A stretch of 38,324 nt of DNA from CAWAPS01 sp963783945 (GCA_963783945.1 CAWAPS010000023.1:1-38324); one strand, 5' to 3'. Counted from the first letter of the stretch, positions 25,988 to 34,562 are shown. Notes: a model not told the origin generated them from the sequence alone. Numbers and translations: made by a program.

Positions 25988-26786
25988 CGACCTTCCAACC
26001 CCTGAGGAACACCGTCGGGCCGTAGGCCATGTCGACAGGATCCGCCATCGAGCGTTGCGCCGTCGTCGCTTGCAGGCCGCCGCAGCTGCCGGCCTGCTGG
26101 TCGTCATTGGGCTCAGTGTCGGTCTTCCGCTGGGACTGAATGGCTCCTCTCAGTCCAGCCGGATCCAGATCATCGGCGGACTCCCGACCAGCACCCCACT
26201 TAGCACCCCCCAGCCAAGCGTTACCCCCCTGAGGACCAACGCGCCGAGTACCTCCCCCCCGAACACCACCCCCCTGACCGTTGCGCCCCGCAGCACCGCC
26301 TCCCCTCCCACGACCTCAACCCCAGCGACATCGAGCCCGACCTCATCCACAACGACCCCCACAACCGCCCCCTCCAGCGCCCCAACCGTCGTTCCATCTG
26401 GCGATTATGTTGACGGCCAAGCCGGGACGCCCCACTACGTCCTTACGGTCGCTACCACTTCGGCCGGGTTTTCCGGCTGGATGTTCTTTGTCTACCAAGA
26501 CGGCCACACCAGCGAACTGTTTCATTACCACGCCGACTGGCAGTCGCAGGACACCCTCACCGTCCATACCGACAGCACCACCCTGCCGTTTCCGTTCTAC
26601 GACCCTCCGCCCTACCCCGAGGCCGGAAGCCAGCCCATCTCACCCGGCCGATCCCTCCCCGGCACGTATCACGACCAAACCCTGACACTCACGGGCTGCA
26701 GTTCCTACCTGTACTGGGCCGATCCCTCCAACACGGCCCGCCCCAGTTCCTGCTCGTTTGGCTTCAACGGAAACACCATCCAGTAG
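25977..26786 (+). CDS. Membrane-anchored partner of the sigma factor, putative anti-sigma/sensor
   Basis: This 269-aa protein has a short cytoplasmic N-terminus (DLPTPEEHRRAVGHVDRIRH), one membrane segment (AAAAAGLLVVIGLSVGLPLG) and a Pro/Thr/Ser-rich linker of about 80 residues. It ends in an outer beta-rich domain (GTPHYVLTVATTSAGFSG, MFFVYQDGHTSELFHYHADW), with two late Cys that could pair. The overlap with the sigma gene and the topology suggest an anti-sigma factor that responds to an outside signal. No zinc anti-sigma motif is present, so the way it would hold the sigma factor is unclear. The outer domain is not one I recognise. Confidence 0.65.
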   Translation: MSLDDLPTPEEHRRAVGHVDRIRHRALRRRRLQAAAAAGLLVVIGLSVGLPLGLNGSSQSSRIQIIGGLPTSTPLSTPQPSVTPLRTNAPSTSPPNTTPLTVAPRSTASPPTTSTPATSSPTSSTTTPTTAPSSAPTVVPSGDYVDGQAGTPHYVLTVATTSAGFSGWMFFVYQDGHTSELFHYHADWQSQDTLTVHTDSTTLPFPFYDPPPYPEAGSQPISPGRSLPGTYHDQTLTLTGCSSYLYWADPSNTARPSSCSFGFNGNTIQ

Positions 26787-27180
26787 CTGTCCCCGGTGGC
26801 AAGACAGACCCGACCCAAATCGATCAGGTCCGCTCTGGAGCGCTGATCTTTCTCGAAGTAGAACACGGACATTTCACGCACGAACCGCCGCGCCAACGTG
26901 GGTCGAATTACGGCCGGACTCGATCGTTCCCTATCAGATCGTATATCAGCAGACCGTCCCTCCTGCGACCAGGCCAACCTGGTTCCACTCAATCACCGAC
27001 CTTCGCTAAGGGAAGTTCGGATCGCAGTGCCTCGCCGCGCCGCTCGCAGGGCTGCGTCTCCGCTTTGGACGTCGCGGAACGGTCGATGTACCAATACTTG
27101 CTCTCGTCGCCGCTTGCTGGAACCTTTGCCGAATCTCGGGAGTGATTCGCTCGTGAGACTGCTCGCTCCTTATCGCGCTG
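26787..27180. other. Intergenic, nothing recognised
   Basis: I see no gene on either strand between the sensor-like gene and the lipoprotein that follows. Short frames here lack natural composition and family resemblance. Confidence 0.4.
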
Positions 27181-28334
27181 TTGATTCTGGTCATCGCCGC
27201 AGCTGGGGTGGCCGCCTGTGCGCCGTCATCATCACGACACGTCAGGGCCATTTATCCGGATGTGACCGCGGCTGCGTCGACGGGGACGCCAGAGTCGGAC
27301 ACCAGTCTCGCCGGTCGATCGACGATCTCCTCGGCGCCGATCCCGGCGGTTGTGACGGTTGGCGATAGCTTCTTCGGTAGGCCACTGGGCTGGACTCTGG
27401 CCCGGGGCAGGTGCTCGTGACTGATCGCGGGCTCATCGTCGCCTCACAAGAGGACTTCCCGCAGACGCCAACCTCGCCCAGCTATCTCTATCTCATTGAC
27501 CCCGTCACCGGCCGAGTCGCAGCTACGACCCGACTCGGGGCTACGACCTTCGATGACGCCGTGCAAGCCTGGGGCGAACTCTGGGTCACCGTCTCCGACC
27601 CTGAGGGGAAGATGCTCCTCCGCCTCGATCCCGCCACACTAAAGGAGACCCGACGCTGGGCCCTGGGCGGGGGACCATCGGGATTGGGGTACCTCGATCT
27701 CGCGGTCGCAGGTGGGGCGTTTTGGGTAGCGGACAAGAACCGGCTCCTGCGTATTTCCCCAACCAGCGGCGCGGTCACCCTGACGATCCCTCTGCCAGGA
27801 GCGACCAGTTCGGACGTGGCCTCCAACGCCGCGGGCACGGTTCTGATCGACGGCGAAGCCAACGACGGCCACGGCGCCCTGCAGCGGCGCGATCCCATCA
27901 CGGGAGCCGTGTTGGCCTCCCGGCCCTATCTGGGCGTGGCCGCACCCCTGGTCTCGGGAGTAGCTGGCAACCGGGTATGGGTGGCCGAGCCGACGGGAAT
28001 GATGGGCTACGTCGAACTCCTCAATCTCACCACGTTGGGATCGGTGTCACCGAGGCCCTGCAGCGATGGCGAAGTTGGCCCAACCTGCGCATTCGGCACC
28101 AACGCCATAAGAGCCATCCTTTCCGACGGGCTCGTGTGGGTGACCCAGGTCGCCGGACCCGGCCGCAATTACTGCGCAAACCCGTTCACCGGACAGAAAC
28201 TCGGCACCTTGGATCTCCCCAACCCGCGACAGGACCAGGTGGTGGCGGTCGGCTCGCAGGAGATCTACTACCAAGTCACCGACGTCGACAGCTACCTAGC
28301 GGAAGTACCTCTTCCCCCTCACTGTCCCCGCTGA
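27181..28334 (+). pseudogene. Lipoprotein beta-propeller (YVTN/PQQ-like), one frameshift
   Basis: A hydrophobic leader with a lipobox (ILVIAAAGVAAC) and a Ser/Thr-rich linker begin in one frame. Near 27400 it shifts to VLVTDRGLIVASQEDFPQ. Propeller blades follow: YLYLIDPVTGRVAATTRLG, GELWVTVSDPEGKMLLRLDP, GAFWVADKNRLLRISP, NRVWVAEPTG and GLVWVTQVAG. Such proteins read out or bind ligands on the outside of the membrane; no catalytic motif is seen. The exact start is uncertain (TTG 27181, or a GTG upstream if another base is missing). The propeller itself (27411-28334) is uninterrupted. Confidence 0.7.
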
Positions 28335-28649
28335 AGCGGTCGAAGACCGGGCCGGGGCGCCTTCGTCGCCGCGGCAGAGGGAAGATCGCCGAGCGGACCG
28401 AGCAAAGTCAGTCTCACTCAACGCTCGATCCAGCCGCCCGAAGAACTGATCTGCGAGTGCCTCGGTGCCGTGAGTTTGTCAACCCGGATTGGCCCCACTG
28501 TGGTCAGTGCCGGTTCCCGGACATGAGCCGTGCGACGGATCGGGCCCTGAGCAGGCGGGGGACGCGCAACCTCGAGCGGGATGCAGATCACGTACGCAAT
28601 GGTCAAAGTGCCGCAGGTGGCTCGGTTTAGGGAGGTGGTGCCGGTCTGG
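28335..28649. other. Intergenic with a short zinc-ribbon-like fragment
   Basis: Around 28455-28525 on the plus strand one frame reads RCREFVNPDWPHCGQCRF, which resembles the zinc-ribbon ends of some actinobacterial membrane proteins, but no gene can be built around it. Nothing else is recognised. Confidence 0.3.
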
Positions 28650-30254
28650 TCAGTTTGATCGTGCTGCGGTATTGAGGAGGACTTGGACGCTACTGACGCC
28701 GGAGGGGTTGGTGTACGGGGTGACCAGGATGGTTTGTAGCTGCCCGTTGCCTCCTGGGGTGATGGAGGTGATCGTGCCCACTGGTATGCCGGGGGGGAAA
28801 GTGCTGTCTGGTGGTCCGGCGGTGGTTATGGCTTGGCCGATGCCGAGGTGGATGTTGCGGTTGACGAGGAAGAGCCTGAGGGGCTGGTTGGGTCCTTCGC
28901 CGACGGCGAAGGCGTCGTCGCCGATAGTGTCGAGGCGGACGGGGGTGGCCATGGAAGGGTCGGTGATGAGGTCGACCTGGGAGCCGGTGGAGCCGTATTG
29001 GTTTATGGCGCCGAGGTACTGGCCGACAGCTCCGGTATGGGCGGCAGTTGCCGTGACGAGGTCGCCGGATGTGAGCCCGGAGTTGCTGCCGGCACTGATC
29101 TCGATGGTGTCGGCGGAGCTGGCGACAGGGTGGAGTGTGGTCTGGGCTTCGACGCTGGCGATGCCGGACGGATAGCTGGACGGTCCGGGCAGGGGTGGCT
29201 GTGCCTGGGAATTCGTCGCCGAGGGGGAGGGGCAGGGCTGGTCGAGGGCGTGGTCGGGCAGGGCGGCTATGCCACCAGGGAGGGTGGACATGTTCCCTAG
29301 TCCGCCGACGGCACTTGGTTGGCCGGTGACGGCGTTGACCACGCTGTAGGTGACGGGCAGTTCGGCCAGTCCGTTCTGGAGGAGCTGCTGGGTGTGCCCG
29401 GTTACCGCTCCGAAGCGGGCCACGACCCAGAGAGGGAGATCGGGGTTGCTGCCGAACAGGTAACTGCCGGGGCGCGAGGTGCCGCCCCGGGCGGCGAAGA
29501 CGTCGGACAGTTCCTTGTTGGTGACCAGCCAGGTGACGACCCGGTCGGTGTGGCCCGATCCGGGTGGGTTGATCTGTGCCAGGACGGTGGCGAGCGGTAC
29601 GACCGGTCCGAGATCGCCCACTGAGGGGGCAGTGACGCCGGGGTTGTATCTGATGTTGGCAGCCACGGTGAGCGCTTGGGTCTGGGAGATGGGTGCCGCA
29701 CCGTTGGGGCTTCCGGCGGTGAGTTCGATGGTGGTGTCGGCAGTGGGTTGCCAGTCAATGCTGATTTCGCGGTCATAGGTCGAGATGGTGGCGGGATGGC
29801 CGGCGACCGTCGTGGCGGTCGCGCCGGGGCTGTTGGTGATGGTCTGGTCGTAGTCGAGGCTGGCGGTTATCTGCGTTAGTGACGACGCCCCACCTAGGGT
29901 GGCCACGAGTGAGGTCGGCGAAGTTTGGCCTGAGACGGCGGCGAAGCCGGTCGGGAGCCACCCGAACGCGATTGACATCCCGGTGCGGGCCACCCCCGGC
30001 TGCGGCGGTCCGCCTCCAGCGCAGCTCACGGGAGCCTTCCCGCGGAAGGTAATGGACGGAGCAGTGATGATGACATGGGACGGAGTATGCGACCAGGGCG
30101 CCCAGCCCACTCCGGCCATAGTCAACAACACGGCAGTGACGCCGGCGAAACTCGCCACGCGGCGCCGCCGGACTCGGCGCCGTCCCTCGGCCACGATCCG
30201 ACCATACAACTCTGCTCGTCGCCGAGTGTCAGGAGCCTCAGCTGGGTGAACCAT
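28650..30254 (-). CDS. Membrane sensor/anti-sigma-like protein with a C-terminal MreC-like domain
   Basis: This 534-aa protein overlaps the sigma gene by 17 bases. Residues 1-32 are basic and cytoplasmic, and 33-54 span the membrane. Residues 90-200 (FGWLPTGFAAVSGQT and HPATISTYDREISIDWQP) resemble the outer domain of SigE-associated membrane proteins. After a Pro/Ser linker at 341-363, residues about 380-528 follow the MreC pattern: EISAGSNSGLTSGDLV, GAVGQYLGAINQYGSTGSQV, LITDPSMATPVRL, NIHLGIGQAITTAG, FPPGIPVGTITSI and VQVLL. MreC is the scaffold of the rod-shape wall machinery. Joining it to a sigma-linked sensor is unusual and suggests monitoring of cell-wall synthesis, an inference only. 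The frame is intact. Confidence 0.75.
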   Translation of the reverse strand: MVHPAEAPDTRRRAELYGRIVAEGRRRVRRRRVASFAGVTAVLLTMAGVGWAPWSHTPSHVIITAPSITFRGKAPVSCAGGGPPQPGVARTGMSIAFGWLPTGFAAVSGQTSPTSLVATLGGASSLTQITASLDYDQTITNSPGATATTVAGHPATISTYDREISIDWQPTADTTIELTAGSPNGAAPISQTQALTVAANIRYNPGVTAPSVGDLGPVVPLATVLAQINPPGSGHTDRVVTWLVTNKELSDVFAARGGTSRPGSYLFGSNPDLPLWVVARFGAVTGHTQQLLQNGLAELPVTYSVVNAVTGQPSAVGGLGNMSTLPGGIAALPDHALDQPCPSPSATNSQAQPPLPGPSSYPSGIASVEAQTTLHPVASSADTIEISAGSNSGLTSGDLVTATAAHTGAVGQYLGAINQYGSTGSQVDLITDPSMATPVRLDTIGDDAFAVGEGPNQPLRLFLVNRNIHLGIGQAITTAGPPDSTFPPGIPVGTITSITPGGNGQLQTILVTPYTNPSGVSSVQVLLNTAARSN

Positions 30255-30738
30255 CGATATTTCCCTCCATACGCAAGCCGGTCGACAGCCGAAGCGCAGC
30301 CAGACCGCGTCGCAAATGCGTCCGAACGGTCACAGGTCGCACGCCCAGGGCGCGGGCCACGTCTGCCTCGCTGGCGTCAGCCAAATACCTCATCGCCACC
30401 ACCTCCCTCTGGCGGCGGGGCAGCGCCCGCAGAGCGACAGCTAACGAGCCGCGCAGCAGGGCTGCCTCCATCTCGTCCTGAGCAGCGGCAGCAGATGGCC
30501 GGGCCGGATAGTAAGGCTTCCGTTTGACCATTTTCAGCGACAGGTTGGTGGCCACCCGGAGGACCCAGGCCGCCCGCCACTCCTTGTCGCCGATCCTGGA
30601 CCAGTGCACATAGGCCCGAACCATGGTCTCCGCCGCCACATCCTCCGCGGCGTCGCCCACGATTCGCCCCGCTAACCCGAACGCGGCCACGAACAACTCG
30701 TCGTACGCCTCGGCGAAACCGGGTCGCTCAGACCTCAT
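30238..30738 (-). CDS. ECF/SigE-like RNA polymerase sigma factor, second copy
   Basis: This 166-aa protein has region 2 (YDELFVAAFGLAGRIVGD, EDVAAETMVRAYVHW, WVLRVATNLSLKMVKR) and region 4 (ALRALPRRQREVVAMRYLA and the helix-turn-helix ASEADVARALGVRPVTVRTH). The string EDVAAETMVRA is shared exactly with the first sigma factor, so the two are paralogues. ATG 30738 is used, with a weak GGGGA upstream. Its stop lies inside the start of the MreC-like sensor gene, indicating coupled expression. Confidence 0.85.
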   Translation of the reverse strand: MRSERPGFAEAYDELFVAAFGLAGRIVGDAAEDVAAETMVRAYVHWSRIGDKEWRAAWVLRVATNLSLKMVKRKPYYPARPSAAAAQDEMEAALLRGSLAVALRALPRRQREVVAMRYLADASEADVARALGVRPVTVRTHLRRGLAALRLSTGLRMEGNIDGSPS

Positions 30739-31104
30739 GTCAACTCAATCCCCAAAGACCCCGAAATGATGACAACAACCCAGAAGTACTTCGCAAGCCT
30801 TTGGCAGGCCCATCTCCCCCCTAGCATTAACCCTCACCTGCAGCCGTAAGTCGGCGACCGTCAGGCCCAGACCAGGCCAGGTGAGTCTGAGCGAATGTAC
30901 ATCCAACTCGCTGGAGGCGAGCGAAACTACAAATCGCCGCTTCGGCGCTCTCGCGGCGGGGTTGCGGCCTCGCCTGGCCAGAGATGCGCTCGGCATAGAG
31001 CGATCTGTCCCGGTCCGGATGCCCCGCCCGGCTGACATGGCGGGTGTCAACCTCCGAGCGATTCGATCGTTGAGTTGGTGATGGTGCGGACCCCACGATC
31101 GTTC
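30739..31104. other. Intergenic, nothing recognised
   Basis: Frames on both strands look like chance. The stretch lies between the head of the second sigma operon and the Tn3 relic. Confidence 0.4.
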
Positions 31105-31337
31105 GACCACTGCGTGCCCGTCCTGTTCGGCCATCGTCCTGCGCAACACCCGCTACCGCGACCGAGCCTTGAACCACCTCTTCAACCAGGGCCGCATGCC
31201 CGCGTCCGAGCACATTCCGCCGAGTCTCACCGGTGGTCTGCGACCACATCAGTCTGCACGGCCGCTACCAGTTCACCCTCGACGGTCCGCGCGGCGGCAC
31301 GGAGCTCGCGGGGTCGGTGCTCGCCAAAGGGCGGTGA
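31105..31337 (+). pseudogene. C-terminal relic of a Tn3-family transposase
   Basis: One frame reads AIVLRNTRYRDRALNHLFN, the region before the Tn3 C-terminus. After a shift near 31210 another reads VVCDHISLHGRYQFTLDGPR and stops at TGA 31335. This is the order and wording of Tn3-type transposase ends (an N-T-R-Y segment, then H-I-x-L-x-G-x-Y). The rest of the transposase is absent. The relic ends 14 bases from the stop of the convergent TPR gene, so the RiPP-like operon abuts transposon debris. Confidence 0.65.
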
Positions 31338-31351
31338 CGACTGGACGTTGT

Positions 31352-33067
31352 CTATGTGGCGACCATTTGCGTCACGACGTTCAGGTTGGCCCGAACCTCG
31401 GGGTTCTCCTCCAGAGCCAGTGATTGGAGGAGGCTCTGCCTGGCATCCGAGACATCGCCCATCGCGAACTGCACACCCCCGAGACCGGCCCAGGCGCCGG
31501 CCATCCTGGCGTCGATGGCGATGGCGGCCCGGTAGGCTGCGGCCGCATCGTCGAGTTGCCCGGCTTCTTCGCTCACAACACCCCGTAGGCACAGCAGATG
31601 CGGGTTCGAGGCGTCGACCTCGAGGCCGGCGTCGACGTCTGCCCTCGCCTGGCCGACCAGACCCAACTCGATCAGAAGAGCGGCCCGGTTCACGTAGGCG
31701 TTGACCATGGCCGGGTCCAGCTCAAGGGTTCGGCCGTAGTCGGCCAGTGCCGCTTCGGTGTCGCCCAGCGCCAGTTGGAGCTCGGCCCGGTTGTAGTAGG
31801 GCTCGGCGAAAGGAGGGGTGACGGAGATGCAGTTGCCGTAATCAACGATCGCCTCCTCGAATCGCCCTGCCTTCTCCAGCAGGCCGGCCCGCTCGAAGTA
31901 GTAGTCCGGATGGAACGGGTCCTCCCGGATGACGTCGCTGTAGGCGTCGATGGCCTGGTCGAGCGTCCCCATCTTCACCATCAGCTGGGCCCGGTTGTAG
32001 CGCAGCACCGAGCGGTGAAGCATGAAGCGGCCGCCCTCCACCTCGGCCTCCAAACGGGCAATGCCTTCCTCGACCAGCTTCAGCGACGATTGCGGTGCCC
32101 CAAGGTGCATCTCAATCAGGGCGAGCCCGTTTTCGTTGAACGTCCGGTTGTAGGCCCGGCGTTCGGCATCTTCGCTGAGCGCGGCCAGCGCGATGGCCGT
32201 GTTGACCAGGCCCTTGGCCTTCAGGTGATCCTTCTGTTCGTCCGGGAAGTATCGGGTGAAGAGCATGGCCCGCCCATAGGCCGATTGCATATGGATGCTG
32301 GCATCGGCCGAGTTGGCGCAAGCCTCGTCGTAGAGGGCCATGGCCTCGTCCGGCCGGGCCATCGTCTGATAGGCGATCGTCATCTTCACTGTCGCCAGCC
32401 AGCGGGTCGTGGGGCGCTCATCCCATCCGACGAGCCACCGCAACCTTTCCCCCAACCCGAGCAACGCGTCGTAGCTGCCGGCCATCAAGCACGTGGTCAT
32501 GGCCCGTTCCAGCGCTTCCACGCCCCGGCCGGTCGGATCGGCGCCCCGCTCGCGGTGCCACGGCACGGCGCCGAGTAGCCACGAAAGTTCGCCTGTCGCC
32601 TCGAGCTCGTCGGCCCGCCGGTCGTGCAGGGCGGCCCGCTCGCCTTCATCGATCGACTCATACGCAGCCCGGAGCGTTTCGTCGAGGCAATCCCCGGCGA
32701 CGTATCGCTCGGCGTCCTCCGTCCCCGCCGGCCCTTGGGCGCCCTCGCCGCGGGCGGCGAGGATCACACGCAGCGATTCCGGCTTGGCCCGTCGTGAGAG
32801 GGCGGCCAGCCACAATGAATCGCTGCGGTCGACCGCGTCCGCGTTCTCGATCACGAGCGTTTGCGGACCGGCCAGTTCGGCGTGGGCAAGGGCCAGATCG
32901 GCCAGGCCGTTGGCGATCCACTCGGTTCGGTTGTGGGGGTAGTACCGGGTCCGGGTGCCGGTACTGGCCTGGCATGTGAGGGAGGCCCGGCGCAGCGTGA
33001 CCCGATCGGCCAGCTCGGGCGCCGCGGTCAGCACCTCGATGTCGTGTTTGTCGAAGAGGTGGCGCAC
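31352..33067 (-). CDS. STAND-like ATPase remnant with TPR repeats, third gene of the RiPP-like operon
   Basis: This is a 571-aa protein from GTG 33067. The first third resembles the middle of AfsR/STAND ATPases, with TLVIENADAVDRSDSLWLAA as a Walker-B-like strand and LRVILAARGEG as the next strand. I see no Walker A. The C-terminal half is TPR repeats, for example HRSVLRYNRAQLMVKMGTLD, PDYYFERAGLLEKAGRFEEA and EPYYNRAELQLALGDTEAAL. TPRs hold partner proteins or peptides. The frame is open upstream to a TAA near 33145 with good sequence (GPFTAAGSYLRVVFAGANEG). An ATG at 33167, 29 bases past the protease stop, is in another frame, so a one-base error or a short upstream reading frame is likely. 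Confidence 0.7.
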   Translation of the reverse strand: MRHLFDKHDIEVLTAAPELADRVTLRRASLTCQASTGTRTRYYPHNRTEWIANGLADLALAHAELAGPQTLVIENADAVDRSDSLWLAALSRRAKPESLRVILAARGEGAQGPAGTEDAERYVAGDCLDETLRAAYESIDEGERAALHDRRADELEATGELSWLLGAVPWHRERGADPTGRGVEALERAMTTCLMAGSYDALLGLGERLRWLVGWDERPTTRWLATVKMTIAYQTMARPDEAMALYDEACANSADASIHMQSAYGRAMLFTRYFPDEQKDHLKAKGLVNTAIALAALSEDAERRAYNRTFNENGLALIEMHLGAPQSSLKLVEEGIARLEAEVEGGRFMLHRSVLRYNRAQLMVKMGTLDQAIDAYSDVIREDPFHPDYYFERAGLLEKAGRFEEAIVDYGNCISVTPPFAEPYYNRAELQLALGDTEAALADYGRTLELDPAMVNAYVNRAALLIELGLVGQARADVDAGLEVDASNPHLLCLRGVVSEEAGQLDDAAAAYRAAIAIDARMAGAWAGLGGVQFAMGDVSDARQSLLQSLALEENPEVRANLNVVTQMVAT

Positions 33068-33195
33068 GCCTTCGTTGGCGCCAGCGAAGACGACACGCAG
33101 ATATGAGCCGGCCGCCGTGAACGGCCCACGCAGTCCGCGCGTGTCCGTTTATGGTCAAAGAGTTCATCTGTGAAAACGTCCTTTCGAAGTGATGG

Positions 33196-34350
33196 TCAGG
33201 CGGAATGGCGCCGGTGGCGGCGGACGGTAGCAGCGAGTAAGGGCTCGCCGACGTTCAAGGCAAGGAGGCCGCACGCATCCCAGAACAGGGGACTCGCGAA
33301 GCGGCCGTGGGCCACGGTCTCGACCGCGATTCTGACGAACCGGTATCCGACCGGCAGGGCGACGTCGATCATCAGAGCCGCCGCCCCGACGTAGCCGAGC
33401 GCGAAGACCGACTGATACCAGCTGGCCACCCGCACGTCGTTCGGATGCCAGTGCGCCGATGGGTGGAGCCGGCTCGGCCGCTTCACGAGGGTCCACCACT
33501 TGTTGGCCAGCATCTGGCGGGTGGTGCGATCGAGGTCGATGCAGCCGGACAGGTTGACCAGCAGGTAGTACAGGTCGGTGCGGAGGAACAGCAGGAACTG
33601 CATAGCGAAACGAATCAGCGTGGTAAACGCCAGCAGCAAGAGGACGCCGCGGAGCGGACCAGGACTTGGCAGCAGGTCCGCCACCACAACCAGAAGGCTG
33701 ACGATCAGGACGTCAGCCACCATGCCCGCCAGCATCGGCAGGTAGCGGCGCCGGCGGGGGACCAGCACAAGCTGGTCCATTACCGTCTCGAAGACCAGGA
33801 AGTAGAACCGCTGACCCAGACGGATCCGGCTCCGGACGCCGAGCCGGCGGCCGGCCAGGACATGGAAGAGCTCGTGGACCAAGATGAGCGGCACGGTCCC
33901 CGCCGCGGCCACCAACTCGATCAGCAGCAGATAGTGGGAGAAGAAGATCCGGTTGCGGTTCGGCCGGAGGCTGGGATGGGAGGCGCTGACGTAGACGGCG
34001 GCTGCGACCACTCCGGCATACAGAGCCCAGGCGGGCGGGGAGAAGAGAGCCTGGCCCAGTCGCTGCCAGCGCACCGGTTCGGCGGTCGTTTCAGGCGGCT
34101 GCTCCTCGCAGATGAACTCGAGCTCCTGGAGGGTCAGCAGGAAGTCCTCCATGTCGACCGCGTCACCGAACGTCTCCTCGTACCAGGCGCTGGCCACGTC
34201 GACCGGCATTCCCTCCGAGAGGCGGCGGATCAGCTCAGCCCCGTCCGGCGGGAGAACCGCGTACGAGTCGATGTCGATGCGGCCGACGACCACTCCATCG
34301 TTCTCGGCCAGGAACTGCAGGGGATGAAAGTGCAGGCTGTCAGTGCTCAT
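33196..34350 (-). CDS. M50 membrane zinc metalloprotease with N-terminal PqqD/RRE-like domain
   Basis: This is a 384-aa protein starting at ATG 34350 (GGAG seven bases upstream); a frame open to 34404 overlaps the precursor and is not used. Residues about 17-82 (DGVVVGRIDIDSYAVLPPDG and VDMEDFLLTLQELEFICEEQ) follow the PqqD pattern, the RiPP recognition element that grips leader peptides. Then come several membrane segments, the zinc motif H159-E-x2-H163 (LVHELFHVLAGRRLG), and the second ligand site D259 in FLRTDLYYLL. Site-2-type proteases of this shape cut within the membrane and occur in RiPP clusters as leader peptidases or exporters. Its start overlaps the precursor stop by 11 bases. Confidence 0.8.
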   Translation of the reverse strand: MSTDSLHFHPLQFLAENDGVVVGRIDIDSYAVLPPDGAELIRRLSEGMPVDVASAWYEETFGDAVDMEDFLLTLQELEFICEEQPPETTAEPVRWQRLGQALFSPPAWALYAGVVAAAVYVSASHPSLRPNRNRIFFSHYLLLIELVAAAGTVPLILVHELFHVLAGRRLGVRSRIRLGQRFYFLVFETVMDQLVLVPRRRRYLPMLAGMVADVLIVSLLVVVADLLPSPGPLRGVLLLLAFTTLIRFAMQFLLFLRTDLYYLLVNLSGCIDLDRTTRQMLANKWWTLVKRPSRLHPSAHWHPNDVRVASWYQSVFALGYVGAAALMIDVALPVGYRFVRIAVETVAHGRFASPLFWDACGLLALNVGEPLLAATVRRHRRHSA

Positions 34351-34558
34351 GCCGGTTCTCCGAGAGGGCGAGGGGCTGCCGCCGGAGCCGGGGCGGTAGC
34401 CCACCCCGGCTCGAACGGGGGGGACCTACAGTCGCGCGCAGACAGCTGCAACATCCGTAGCAGTAGTTGCTGCACATCGCCGTCAGGCGGACGGTACCTG
34501 CCTTGCGGAAGACGATCTTCTTGAGGGTGGCCGCAGGGGCCTCCTGGGTCTGATTCAT
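34340..34558 (-). CDS. Cys-rich RiPP precursor-like peptide, 72 aa
   Basis: From ATG 34558, with AAGGAGGTGA four bases upstream, the peptide starts with a leader-like stretch (MNQTQEAPAATLKKIVFRKA). It continues to GTVRLTAMCSNYCYGCCSC, with Cys at 29, 33, 36, 37 and 39. A basic, Pro- and Arg-rich tail ends at residue 72. The 3' end overlaps the protease start. Small size, exceptional ribosome binding site, Cys cluster and a neighbouring RRE-protease together suggest a ribosomally made, modified peptide. No modifying enzyme (LanM, YcaO, radical SAM) is beside it, so the Cys may form disulfides or be modified elsewhere. I do not recognise the precursor family. Confidence 0.7.
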   Translation of the reverse strand: MNQTQEAPAATLKKIVFRKAGTVRLTAMCSNYCYGCCSCLRATVGPPRSSRGGLPPRLRRQPLALSENRHEH

Positions 34559-34562
34559 GTTT

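Noticed and set aside
26150..26400. Short repeated CCC/ACC-rich stretch as a DNA repeat or CRISPR-like array
   Set aside because: It encodes the Pro/Thr/Ser linker of the sensor-like protein. There are no regular spacers or conserved repeat units.
31598..32578. 326-codon plus-strand frame opposite the TPR gene
   Set aside because: Antisense shadow of a gene with clear TPR repeats.
33307..34524. 405-codon plus-strand frame opposite the protease and precursor
   Set aside because: Its sequence is the reverse reading of the M50 gene (Gln/His/Asp-rich, no hydrophobic pattern).
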